From positions 1 to 14,527 of the forward strand of contig DAOUUT010000062.1 in assembly GCA_030668025.1 (NCBI GenBank): a DNA stretch of 14,527 bases, read 5' to 3'. The notes under the pieces were generated by a model. That model worked only from the letters and a program-made list of their open reading frames with translations, was not told where the DNA came from and ran no database searches. Position numbers and translations under genes: made by a program. This document shows positions 6,545 through 13,754 of the stretch, piece by piece. The DNA is from Promethearchaeota archaeon (GTDB taxonomy: Archaea; Asgardarchaeota; Lokiarchaeia; Sigynarchaeales; SOKP01). Numbering within the stretch: position 1 is the first letter of the stretch; every line of letters begins with the position of its first letter.

Positions 6545-6907
6545 ATGGGAAAGGGAAAATATGGGAAAGGATATCAAAACAAAGGTCAAAGTTCGAAAGG
6601 TTCCGGAAAAAGTGCTGGAGGAGCACCCATTCGTGGAGGAAAAATCAAAGCAAGTCATATTTTGGTTGATAAATTTAGTAGAGCCCAAGAATTACGGGAA
6701 GACATACAAGCAGGAGAGAAATTTGAAAGTTTGGCGCAAAAATTTTCTACTTGTCCAAGTAAAAAAAAGAGTGGCAATTTAGGAGATTTCTCTAAGGGTA
6801 AAATGGTTCCAGAGTTCTGGAACGCGTGTACAAAGCTTAAAATTGGTGAGTTTTCTCAGCCAGTTAAAACTAAACATGGTTATCATATAATAAAAAGAAC
6901 AGGTTAG
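6545..6907 (+). CDS. Parvulin-type peptidyl-prolyl isomerase with basic Gly-rich N-terminal tail
   Basis: Residues ~33-120 form one complete parvulin (PpiC/rotamase) domain: IKASHILV at the start, FSTCPSKKKSGNLGDFSKG in the middle and PVKTKHGYHIIKRTG at the end. Active-site residues of the family are present: H38, C70 (the Pin1 Cys113 position), M87, F91 and H114. It would catalyse cis-trans isomerisation of Xaa-Pro bonds in the cytoplasm, as there is no signal peptide. The first ~32 residues are Lys/Gly/Ser-rich and probably disordered, much like the basic tail of eukaryotic PIN4/Par14, which helps nucleic-acid binding; archaeal single-domain parvulins often lack such a tail. The core, with its cysteine, is closer to bacterial PpiC and Pin1 than to Par14. 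An AGGTG Shine-Dalgarno (6531-6535) supports ATG 6545. The gene is convergent with tRNA-Gln, 7 bp away. Confidence 0.9.
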   Translation: MGKGKYGKGYQNKGQSSKGSGKSAGGAPIRGGKIKASHILVDKFSRAQELREDIQAGEKFESLAQKFSTCPSKKKSGNLGDFSKGKMVPEFWNACTKLKIGEFSQPVKTKHGYHIIKRTG

Positions 6908-6914
6908 AATAAAA

Positions 6915-6987
6915 TAGCCCAGCACGGATTCGAACCGTGGTCGCAGGGTTCAGGGCCCCAAATGCTTGACCTCTACACCACTGGGCT
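6915..6987 (-). tRNA. tRNA-Gln(CTG)
   Basis: Read on the minus strand the 73 bases fold into a cloverleaf. The acceptor is AGCCCAG/CTGGGCT with discriminator A, followed by a D arm with GG in the loop. The anticodon stem TGGGG/CCCTG has two G-U pairs, and the T arm is CACGG-TTCGAAT-CCGTG. The loop CCCTGAA gives anticodon CTG (Gln). AGCCC...GGGCTA ends are usual for archaeal tRNA-Gln. CCA is not encoded, and a T-run follows the 3' end. Base 33 is C instead of the nearly universal U, which is unusual. Confidence 0.92.
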
Positions 6988-7011
6988 TTAATAAAATAAA
7001 GATTTGTTAAA

Positions 7012-7025
7012 TTATAATATATTTT
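7012..7025 (-). promoter_or_regulatory. TATA box of tRNA-Gln
   Basis: On the minus strand aaaatatattataa is centred about 31 bp before the mature 5' end (6987). It predicts a start near 6992, which leaves a very short leader for RNase P to remove. Confidence 0.5.
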
Positions 7026-7090
7026 CTGTAAAAAATTTTATTATTCTGAATAAAGATAGATTTTTATTAGAGAATAACCTTATAATTTAT

Positions 7091-7239
7091 TGGATTACAC
7101 AGTTCTTAAATGGAGGATGCTAAAAAAAAAACCTGTTTTTATTTAATATTAAACCCTGTTTAATATTAAACCCCGTGACTGAAAAAAACAAAACCCCGTT
7201 ATAAACTAAAAAAAAAAAAGCTTCTCCATGTGTAATCCA
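7091..7239. mobile_element. 149-bp MITE-like element or large hairpin with 11-bp perfect inverted ends
   Basis: The 338 bp between tRNA-Gln and the next gene (6988-7325) hold no credible gene. Within them tggattacaca (7091-7101) is matched exactly in inverse by 7229-7239. After an 8-9 nt interruption on the left side the match resumes (tggag, then a partial gct). The interior has three plus-strand A-runs (7122-7131, 7182-7188, 7208-7219) and a 17-bp tandem repeat. This could be a non-autonomous transposon remnant or a transcribed hairpin. A clear target-site duplication is not visible; only tttat occurs near both ends, offset by one base on the right. Confidence 0.35.
7142..7175. repeat. 17-bp tandem duplication
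   Basis: The 17-mers at 7142-7158 and 7159-7175 differ at one base (ccctg versus ccccg). Each begins with the palindrome tttaatattaaa. Related AACC(C)YGT blocks also occur at about 7131 and 7191, so this motif appears four times in 70 bp. Confidence 0.75.
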
Positions 7240-7325
7240 CTTTATTTCATTAAAAAGTTAATATAATATCTTGGTAATTTTTGTAAGGTAAAATTAAGAT
7301 GAGTTGAAACGCGTAAAGGTTCTAC

Positions 7326-7601
7326 TTAAATATTTGACATGGAAATTAGCGATTGAAATTTTTTCAATTTATCAAACAAGATTTCTATAATAATATCTGT
7401 TTCTTTGATTTCTAATTTTATTAACCTTTTTTTTAAAGAACTTTCAATAACGGCTTTAAAATCTTTATAATTAACTTGATCAATAGGTTTAAATGGCCCT
7501 AATTCCTCTTTAAGTGCCAATTTTATTAACCCACGAGCTGCTGGAGGGCTGATATTAATTGAATTTGAAAGATATTCTCCTAAATTATTAATTATTTCCA
7601 T
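7326..7601 (-). CDS. Hypothetical 91-residue helical protein translationally coupled to a 7TM protein
   Basis: I do not recognise a named family. The product is soluble and mostly helical: an N-terminal helix (EIINNLGEYLSNSI), a conserved-looking turn ISPPAARGLIKLALKEELGPF, then amphipathic charged helices (KAVIESSLKKRLIKLEI, IIIEILFDKLKKFQSLI). The start is very well defined, because ATG 7601-7599 has a GGAGGT Shine-Dalgarno at 7606-7611, inside the last codons of the upstream gene. The two reading frames overlap by 14 bp (7588-7601). Such overlap suggests coupled translation, so this protein probably works with the 7TM protein, perhaps as its cytoplasmic partner. That role is inference only. 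Confidence 0.7.
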   Translation of the reverse strand: MEIINNLGEYLSNSINISPPAARGLIKLALKEELGPFKPIDQVNYKDFKAVIESSLKKRLIKLEIKETDIIIEILFDKLKKFQSLISMSNI

Positions 7602-8400
7602 TAGGACCTCCTTTCAATAATTGTAATTTTATTTGCGCCAGTAATTCATCTTCAGATAATTCTTCGTCTTCAGATTTAGAATAATCCCGGTTGAAATAAT
7701 TTTTTATCCTTTTAGGCATAACCCAAGCAATCAAACTCAAAATAGCGAATATGATATTTAAGATTGTAATTATTATTGTTAACGTAGCCATTAAAGGAGA
7801 TTCAAAACTAACTCGATAGGGCATTAAAACATGAGGGATACTTTGTGCTATTAAGAAGATCGCTGAAATTCCAACTATAAGATATCTCTTTTTTACCCAC
7901 GGACTTATTTCACTCTTTTTAATTTTTAAATACGCTGATAAAGATGCGAATGAAAGCCAAAAACCTGAGATAAAAATTATGTAGGTTGCTAATCCTTCAA
8001 CGATCTCGTAGAGCTCAGCAGATAACTCGAAATCAGTTATTATATATACTATAATATAGAAAATTTTAGCTATTATTGCTGAAATTAGAACAAAGTAAAA
8101 AGGACTTCTACGTTCAGTATAAAAAGTAGATTTTACGAAGAATATTAACGAAAAGTGACCTGTTAAATTGAAAATATAATAAATCCATGAAATTAAATTT
8201 ACGCCAACAGCTGGTCTTCCAGCAGCAAATACCATTCGTATAATAAATTCAATTACTGTGAAAAAAAAATAAAAACTCAGCCAATATACATTAGATAACC
8301 CAGTTCTTCTAATTCTTATTAGTAAATATGAGCCGATAAATAAATTCATTGAAAACAAAAAAGCTCCCATCAAATAAATGATAACTTGAGCTTCCACCAT
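7588..8400 (-). CDS. Seven-transmembrane protein with acidic cytoplasmic tail
   Basis: The 270-residue product has seven predicted membrane helices: ~residues 5-28, 38-60, 70-90, 100-122, 132-155, 170-190 and 200-225. A hydrophilic, strongly acidic tail follows (EDEELSEDELLAQIKLQLLKGG). There is no transporter signature I recognise. The layout (short outside N-terminus, 7TM core, soluble tail) resembles sensor-type 7TM modules that stand before histidine kinases in other prokaryotes, but no kinase is fused or adjacent. ATG 8400 has a GGAGA Shine-Dalgarno at 8406-8410. A TATA-like block at about 8446-8458 (minus strand) gives a leader of ~25 nt. The next gene overlaps its 3' end, so the pair forms a two-gene unit. 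Receptor-like function is an inference; exporter or scaffold functions are possible. Confidence 0.65.
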   Translation of the reverse strand: MVEAQVIIYLMGAFLFSMNLFIGSYLLIRIRRTGLSNVYWLSFYFFFTVIEFIIRMVFAAGRPAVGVNLISWIYYIFNLTGHFSLIFFVKSTFYTERRSPFYFVLISAIIAKIFYIIVYIITDFELSAELYEIVEGLATYIIFISGFWLSFASLSAYLKIKKSEISPWVKKRYLIVGISAIFLIAQSIPHVLMPYRVSFESPLMATLTIIITILNIIFAILSLIAWVMPKRIKNYFNRDYSKSEDEELSEDELLAQIKLQLLKGGPNGNN

Positions 8401-8537
8401 AATAATCTCCTTAACATAATAATTAAAGTAATAATATAGTGATAGGAGTTATTAATAAACTTTCTCCTTGTATAGAGAAACCTTATGAAGCCTTATGTAT
8501 GAGATTTTTAAATATTACCTATAGTATTAAGTAATTA

Positions 8538-9749
8538 TTAATGTTTAAGATTGTAATTTCTAAAAATTTCGTTGAAATACTTATCACTCATTCCGGAGAT
8601 ATAATCTCGCACGACTAAAGTCAACTTATTTTGATTTTTAAGAGGTTCATAATAAGTAGAATAGTTTTTATAGTCTATATAATCTATGTGATCTTTAAAA
8701 ATCGGAGCGTCGAAGTTCTCTTCCTCCAAATCCTTCAAAGATTTTTCAAATATTAATTCAAACTGATTTGTTAAGTTTTCTATGTAAGATATTTTTGAAC
8801 TTTCACTTTTGTAAAGATCTCTTCGACTGTATATTTGTTCATAATTAAATTCCTTCAATCTTTTTAGCGCTTCAAAAATCTCCTCACTATAACCAATTAT
8901 ATCGCTATCAAGGCTATTATTTAAGAGGTCCATAATTAGAGTTTTCATTATTTTTCGGTTGGTATCTCCAAGTACATTTGTGCAACTTTTAGGTAAGTCA
9001 GACCTTTTAATGAATTTAATTAAAATCGCATCTTCGATATCTCGTCCGATGTATGCTATTGTGTCTGCTAGCCTAACTCCTACGCCCTCATAAGACATTG
9101 GGATTCTCTTAATTTTGTTTTCGTTAAATGCGTCGTCGTATTCAGTTAAATGGTCTTCCCAAGTTTTTTCATTCACTTCAATTGGTTTTAACCCTTGTTC
9201 GTAAACTTCGCCATCGTGACAGAGAATTCCATCCAATACTTGTAGTGTTAAATTTAATCCTTTCGCAGGTTTATTTGGAAATCTTTTTTCTAAGTACGAC
9301 AACCAGCGGCATCCTTGAGCATTATGGTTAAATGTACCCATTTTATACTTGTTACTTATGTCATTAAGTATTTTTTCGCCCAGATGCCCCCTTGGGCTAT
9401 GACCTATGTCGTGTGCTAAGCTTATAGCTTCCATTAAATCGGTATTTAGTTTTAATATTCGCCCGATTTGACAAGCAATTCTTGAGACTAATATAACATG
9501 TAACGAGCGATGAGTTATATTTGCGTTGTTAACACCAAAAAAGACTTGAGTTTTATCTATATAACGCGCATATGCTTTGCTATGAACAATACGGTCAACA
9601 TCTCTGAAAAAAGCTGGTCTAATATCGATTTTAGACTCTACATCTTCTTCGTACAATCTTACCGCTTGAGAATCGGATATTGCCTTAACTCCAATGTCAG
9701 AATCTCTACGCATATGTAATCTATATATTTTCAGGTTTTTAGGATCCAT
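8538..9749 (-). CDS. dgt: dGTPase-family HD-domain dNTP triphosphohydrolase
   Basis: The 403-residue cytoplasmic enzyme belongs to COG0232 and would hydrolyse dGTP or other dNTPs to the deoxynucleoside plus triphosphate. Visible motifs are the RDVDRIVHSKAYARYIDKTQVF block (residues 49-70), H80/H84 in the first HD helix, HDIGHSPRGHLGE with the metal pair H113-D114, NHNAQGCRWL (141-150), GLNLTLQVLDGILCHDGE (164-181), and a last metal aspartate in RLADTIAYIGRDIED (D229). HSPRGH replaces the common HTPFGH. The GLNLTLQVLDGILCHDGE form matches the subfamily I recall from clostridia, so older exchange with bacteria is possible. ATG 9749 gives a full-length N-terminus; ATG 9713 (residue 13) is an alternative, as neither has an obvious Shine-Dalgarno. 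It lies 45 bp after the NapH-like gene on the same strand and may share its transcript. Confidence 0.88.
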   Translation of the reverse strand: MDPKNLKIYRLHMRRDSDIGVKAISDSQAVRLYEEDVESKIDIRPAFFRDVDRIVHSKAYARYIDKTQVFFGVNNANITHRSLHVILVSRIACQIGRILKLNTDLMEAISLAHDIGHSPRGHLGEKILNDISNKYKMGTFNHNAQGCRWLSYLEKRFPNKPAKGLNLTLQVLDGILCHDGEVYEQGLKPIEVNEKTWEDHLTEYDDAFNENKIKRIPMSYEGVGVRLADTIAYIGRDIEDAILIKFIKRSDLPKSCTNVLGDTNRKIMKTLIMDLLNNSLDSDIIGYSEEIFEALKRLKEFNYEQIYSRRDLYKSESSKISYIENLTNQFELIFEKSLKDLEEENFDAPIFKDHIDYIDYKNYSTYYEPLKNQNKLTLVVRDYISGMSDKYFNEIFRNYNLKH

Positions 9750-9794
9750 TGCTGCTTATTGTAGGTCTCTTATCAAGTTTTTTATCAAATCGGC

Positions 9795-10736
9795 CTAAAC
9801 ATTTCCAAATTTTATTAATATCGCATCATGAGGGCACTTCTCTTTACACGCCAAACAAAAGTTACACTCACCTTTGCCCGTGAAAAATTCAAACGGTTCA
9901 TCTAATATTCTAATCTGTTTTGGACAAATGTCTTCACAGATCCCACATTCAGACCTACCTACACATTTAACAGGATTTCGGGATAATTTTAAAAAAGAAT
10001 AATCTGTTAAAGCTGAAGAAACTGCAGCAAAAGGGCAAATGTACCTACAGTATATTCGTGGATACCACACCGAAAGAACTATGATTAAAGTATAGAAACC
10101 TATTATAAGGTATCCTCCAAGTTCTAAAGAATCGAATTTTACCGGTAAAAAGACATTCTGAAAAATATCTGGAAGAAACACAAAAATAAATTCAGATAAA
10201 GAAAAAAATCCTATTGGTCGTTGAGCAAAAACACCTATCTGGGTTTTAAAATCAATATAAAATAAGACATTCGCATTTTTTGTAATTCCTAATGGGAATA
10301 TGATTAAAACGATAATAATTATAAAAACATACTTCATTTTAAGAAGATTTTTATGGGTATTAAGCTTTATCTTCTTTTTTTTAGAAGGTATCGCAGCACA
10401 CACATCTTGGATCGCCCCAATCGGACATATCCATCCACAAAAAAACCGATTTGAAAATAATAATATTAATATTAACACAGCAATAAGGAACAATGGGAAT
10501 ACACCTTCTGCTATGGAGAAGAAGATATATTCTAACATTCCTGCTCCATTAGAAAGAGGATTTCTTGGCGAGTTTAAAATGGGTAGAACCTTAATAATTC
10601 CTTCTAAACTTAATAGGTTAATAGAAAAAATTATTTCAATAATTACGTAATTTATCAATATAAACGCAAAAATCTGAATTATTCTTCGAGTGATTGTAAT
10701 TAAGTTTGCTCTAATGTTTAACCTTCTAAATCTCAT
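9795..10736 (-). CDS. NapH/MauN-type membrane-bound 4Fe-4S ferredoxin protein
   Basis: The 313-residue membrane protein has about five helices and two copies of the Cx3CP motif typical of the NapH/NosR/YccM family: FCGWICPIGAIQD (C100, C104) and YCRYICPFAAV (C230, C234). The C-terminus carries two 4Fe-4S clusters. The first has atypical spacing, C258-x5-C264-x2-C267-x3-C271P; the second is standard, C291-x2-C294-x2-C297-x3-C301P. Family members pass electrons between the quinone pool or membrane partners and periplasmic or cytoplasmic reductases. No nap, nos or mau genes are near, so the partner is unknown. A TATA-like block (minus strand, about 10757-10768) lies 21-32 bp before ATG 10736, suggesting a leaderless or nearly leaderless message. 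The dGTPase gene follows 45 bp downstream; a functional link is not evident. Confidence 0.88.
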   Translation of the reverse strand: MRFRRLNIRANLITITRRIIQIFAFILINYVIIEIIFSINLLSLEGIIKVLPILNSPRNPLSNGAGMLEYIFFSIAEGVFPLFLIAVLILILLFSNRFFCGWICPIGAIQDVCAAIPSKKKKIKLNTHKNLLKMKYVFIIIIVLIIFPLGITKNANVLFYIDFKTQIGVFAQRPIGFFSLSEFIFVFLPDIFQNVFLPVKFDSLELGGYLIIGFYTLIIVLSVWYPRIYCRYICPFAAVSSALTDYSFLKLSRNPVKCVGRSECGICEDICPKQIRILDEPFEFFTGKGECNFCLACKEKCPHDAILIKFGNV

Positions 10737-10869
10737 GCTTTTTTCTTATCACTTGCTAAATTTTAAATTAATAAATAATTGCTGGTTAAAAAAATTTAGT
10801 CTTCTAAAAAGGCATGTGTGTTTTAGAATTGAAAAAAGAGAAATAAAAAACAAATAAAAAGAAATTTTT

Positions 10870-11304
10870 TTAAGCTTTTTTAATTTTACTGAAAGACTTT
10901 TTATACTCTTCTGGATCTCCACCCGCTACAAGGTAATCCATGTAAACTTTTAAACTTTTTAAAAATAAATCTCCAGCCATTTCCATAATCATTCTTTGGT
11001 CTTCTAATTCAAATTCAGCCCAAAGCGTTACTATAGTTGCATCGCCTTTCGGTTCGAAAATGTAACCAATTTTTTTCATAGGACTTCCCTCTTGGATTGA
11101 TGTTATTTTCTCGCGAGGTATGTTCTCAATTTCTATGTTTGTTACATCCCCTACGTTAGTTTTTAAGAAATATTTTTTGGATTCGAGTTGTTCGATTTCA
11201 GTTACAACTATATTCCATCTTGGTAAACCCATGTAATCGTTTAATATCTCATAAACTTTGTCTACGGAAGCCTTAATTTCTATTTTTTTTTCTACTATTG
11301 GCAA
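10870..11304 (-). CDS. SRPBCC (START/polyketide cyclase-like) ligand-binding fold protein
   Basis: The 144-residue protein has the helix-grip fold pattern of SRPBCC proteins. It shows a first strand and helix VEKKIEIKASVDKVYEILNDYMGLPRWN (near the N-terminus), a central sheet (KITSIQEGSP, KKIGYIFEPKGDATIVTLWAEFEL), and a long C-terminal helix (RMIMEMAGDLFLKSLKVYMDYLVAG). These proteins bind hydrophobic ligands in a cavity; the ligand cannot be told from sequence. The start codon is TTG (11304-11302), supported by an AAAGGAG Shine-Dalgarno eight bases upstream (11313-11319); no ATG is available at this end. T-rich tracts on the minus strand after the stop (about 10820-10866) would suit U-run termination. 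It lies between aCPSF1 and the NapH-like gene with spacers of over 100 bp on both sides, so it is probably transcribed alone. Confidence 0.8.
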   Translation of the reverse strand: MPIVEKKIEIKASVDKVYEILNDYMGLPRWNIVVTEIEQLESKKYFLKTNVGDVTNIEIENIPREKITSIQEGSPMKKIGYIFEPKGDATIVTLWAEFELEDQRMIMEMAGDLFLKSLKVYMDYLVAGGDPEEYKKSFSKIKKA

Positions 11305-11424
11305 AAAATCAACTCCTTTAAAATTAATTATCTTTAGTTAATAATTATAATTTTTTAAAATTATAGTAAAATATTTAGCTGGAATTCAAATCATTTAATA
11401 TAATAAAATTGAAAGATGAATGGA

Positions 11425-13335
11425 TTATTTGAGCGAAAGAGACTCCCTGTTTCGCGGAGCTTTAGTGGCTTTTCTTAGTTTTTTATGTATCATAGTCGAT
11501 AAGCTTACACATTTGCTTTCTTCGCCGTGGTTGATTATAACTAATTTTGGTCTGGGTTGAATTCTGCGTAGAAATTGCGATATCTGGCTTCTTGACGAGT
11601 GGCCGCTAAATCCTTCTAAAGTAAATATATTTAAGTTTAATCTAATAAGCTGTGTCCTTCCTTTCTCATTGGTGTATTGAATCTCGCGGAAACCACGCTG
11701 AACCCTGCTTCCCAAAGTTCCATTTACTTGGTAAGATACGAATACAAGAGAATTATTCTTATCTTCGGCTAACCTTCTTAAATATTGAACTGAGGGTCCT
11801 CCGATTAACATACCGCTCGTAGCTAAGATAACGCAAGGTCCACCCATAATAATATCGTTCCTTTCTTCTTGACTAGAAACAGTCGTGAAAAAGTCGCTTA
11901 AAAATGGGTTTTTGCCCTGATGTAATATTTTTTCTCTTAAATCAGAGCTAAGGAAATCGGGGTTTGCGGTATGTATAGCTGTTGCTTCTGAGATTAAACC
12001 GTCCAAAAATATTGGGACATGATCAATAATACCCTTTGAGATGAACTCTTCTAACACTATTATTAGCTCTTGAGCTCGCCCTACTGCTAATACAGGGATA
12101 AGAATTTTACCCCCTCTCTTGATCGTCGAATTTAGTATTTGTCTAAGGTCTCTTTCAGAATCTTGTCTACTTGGGATTCGATCTTGAGGACCTCCATAAG
12201 TTGATTCAATAAGTAGGGCTTCAACTCTCGGAAATTTTACAGCTGCTTTTTCTAGAAGTCTTGTTTTTTGGTATTTAAAATCTCCTGTGTATATAAAGTT
12301 AAATCCACCCTTTCCGAAATGTAAATGAATTATTGAAGAGCCTAATATATGACCAGAATTGTGAAGTGTTAACTTAATATCGGGAGCGATATCCGTAACT
12401 TTCCCCCATGAGAGAGGTATCGTATGGAGTACAGCGCTTTTTACATCCCTTTTAGAATAAGGACCAGGTGTACCCTCTTTTTCGCAAATCTGAACGAAAT
12501 CTAATTGTAACATGGTCGCCAGGTTTCTTGTAGGGAGCGTACAATATACGGGACCTTTATATCCATACTTAAATAAAAAAGGTACCATTCCGCAATGATC
12601 TAAGTGAGCATGAGAGACTATTACGGCGTCTAAATCCCTAATTGAAAACTCGGGAAGATCAAAACTAGGAAATGGATCTTTTTTATTGCCGACATTTAAC
12701 CCCACATCGAGAAGAATGTTACTATCTCTTGTTTGCATTAAGATACACGATCTACCGACTTCTCTAAAACCACCTAAGGAAGTTAGGCGAATATCTAAAT
12801 CTTTAAAAACGGTAGGGCGGTGAATTCTCTTTCCAATATTCAAGAGTATGTCTTTTTGGGTTTGTCTTTCTTTGCTCAACATTCCTCTAATTAAACCAAT
12901 GGTTCTCGATTCCAACGGTGGCGTTCTTATTGTTTTAGGTTGCCAAAAAGTGTTCATCCGTATTTCCTTTAAATTCACGCCTTTTTTTCCAATGACCAAC
13001 CCTGGTTTTACCGATTCTATAATAACCTCTCCACGAGTGTGATCAAATTCAATACTGGTGATTTCAGCACCTTCAACTATTAGGTTTCTTATGTAATCTT
13101 CTGTTTCAGATGGGTCCTTGCGCTTCTCAGCGTTCCAGCGAAAAACCACTCTTTTACGCATAGTTTTTGCTAATTCTTTTAAAATATCTGAACTTTCAAT
13201 AAGATCCAAATTTTCATTTTCAGAATAAACAGCTATTTCAGGACCCTCAAATTCTATTTTTTTAACCTTGATCTCGGGAGGGAGATGTGAAATGATTTGA
13301 TCCTTAATTCTTTGTAGTTCTCCTTCGAAACTCAT
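11425..13335 (-). CDS. aCPSF1/FttA, KH-domain beta-CASP ribonuclease and transcription termination factor
   Basis: This is a full-length 636-residue archaeal CPSF73 homologue. Residues 1-~150 form the N-terminal KH region, with a clear KH loop VIGKKG (114-119). The metallo-beta-lactamase core follows: REVGRS (191-196), HAHLDH (H242, H244, D246, H247), SGHILGS (H329) and YTGDFKY (D352). The beta-CASP motifs are complete: E377 in ESTYG, H579 in SGHSS, and H603 in NHGEES. All zinc ligands needed for nuclease activity are present. In methanogens and other archaea this protein cleaves nascent RNA at U-rich 3' ends and terminates transcription; here it is presumably essential. The TATA-like block at 13372-13383 predicts a short leader before ATG 13335. 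It is divergent from purN across a 419-bp spacer. Confidence 0.96.
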   Translation of the reverse strand: MSFEGELQRIKDQIISHLPPEIKVKKIEFEGPEIAVYSENENLDLIESSDILKELAKTMRKRVVFRWNAEKRKDPSETEDYIRNLIVEGAEITSIEFDHTRGEVIIESVKPGLVIGKKGVNLKEIRMNTFWQPKTIRTPPLESRTIGLIRGMLSKERQTQKDILLNIGKRIHRPTVFKDLDIRLTSLGGFREVGRSCILMQTRDSNILLDVGLNVGNKKDPFPSFDLPEFSIRDLDAVIVSHAHLDHCGMVPFLFKYGYKGPVYCTLPTRNLATMLQLDFVQICEKEGTPGPYSKRDVKSAVLHTIPLSWGKVTDIAPDIKLTLHNSGHILGSSIIHLHFGKGGFNFIYTGDFKYQKTRLLEKAAVKFPRVEALLIESTYGGPQDRIPSRQDSERDLRQILNSTIKRGGKILIPVLAVGRAQELIIVLEEFISKGIIDHVPIFLDGLISEATAIHTANPDFLSSDLREKILHQGKNPFLSDFFTTVSSQEERNDIIMGGPCVILATSGMLIGGPSVQYLRRLAEDKNNSLVFVSYQVNGTLGSRVQRGFREIQYTNEKGRTQLIRLNLNIFTLEGFSGHSSRSQISQFLRRIQPRPKLVIINHGEESKCVSLSTMIHKKLRKATKAPRNRESLSLK

Positions 13336-13371
13336 ATATATTCAATTCTTTTATGTAATTTTTATCTATAG

Positions 13372-13383
13372 TTTTAAAAATGT
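13372..13383 (-). promoter_or_regulatory. TATA box of aCPSF1
   Basis: On the minus strand ttttaaaacta is centred about 42 bp before ATG 13335, predicting a leader of about 15 nt. A second candidate (ttataaaattc, about 13437-13447) would give a leader of about 80 nt. Confidence 0.4.
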
Positions 13384-13725
13384 AAAAGTTATTGGTTCTT
13401 TTATTATTTAAAATAATCCTTTCTTTAAATTGAATGAATTTTATAACCTAATTACATTCTCCTTTAAAATTATATGTATAGTTAATTTGGTTTTTTAAAC
13501 TATGTTTATAAACAAATAGAACAATTCTTAGATATTAATACTAATACCAGAGATTAAATTTAACAACGAATTAATTCTAATTTCTAAATAATATATGATT
13601 TAATAGAATAAAAATATTGTCATTATGGATTTCATCCGAAACTAACACTAAAGGATCAATGATATGCAGCTAATCTCATACCTCACCTAAAAGAGGGGGT
13701 TTTTCTTTTGTTTTAATGATAAACT

Positions 13726-13735
13726 TTTTTTAAAA
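13726..13735 (+). promoter_or_regulatory. TATA box of purN
   Basis: The block ttttttaaaa is centred about 24 bp before ATG 13755. No Shine-Dalgarno precedes the ATG, so the purN message is probably leaderless or nearly so. Confidence 0.5.
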
Positions 13736-13754
13736 GAGAAAATTAGAACGAACT

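Larger units (their letters stand above)
13336..13754. other. 419-bp AT-rich divergent spacer, possible short transcript upstream of purN
   Basis: No credible gene lies here on either strand. It holds the aCPSF1 promoter on the left and the purN promoter on the right. Between them are a TATA-like block (taaataatatatg, about 13585-13597), a small hairpin GGATttcATCC (13628-13638) and a CCTC/GAGG hairpin (13681-13696) followed by a T-run (13700-13709). Together these could define a plus-strand RNA of about 90 nt. I recognise no C/D or H/ACA boxes, so this is only a possibility. Confidence 0.35.

Noticed and set aside
6561..6782. 73-codon plus-strand frame overlapping the parvulin gene
   Set aside because: It is a shifted frame within a clear parvulin gene and has no recognisable features.
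9128..9331. 67-codon plus-strand frame
   Set aside because: Antisense to the dGTPase gene in a region with complete HD-family motifs.
10300..10650. 116-codon plus-strand frame
   Set aside because: Antisense to the NapH-like gene; its hydrophobic look mirrors the complementary membrane-helix codons.
12848..13042. 64-codon plus-strand frame
   Set aside because: Antisense to the KH region of aCPSF1, with no independent signals.
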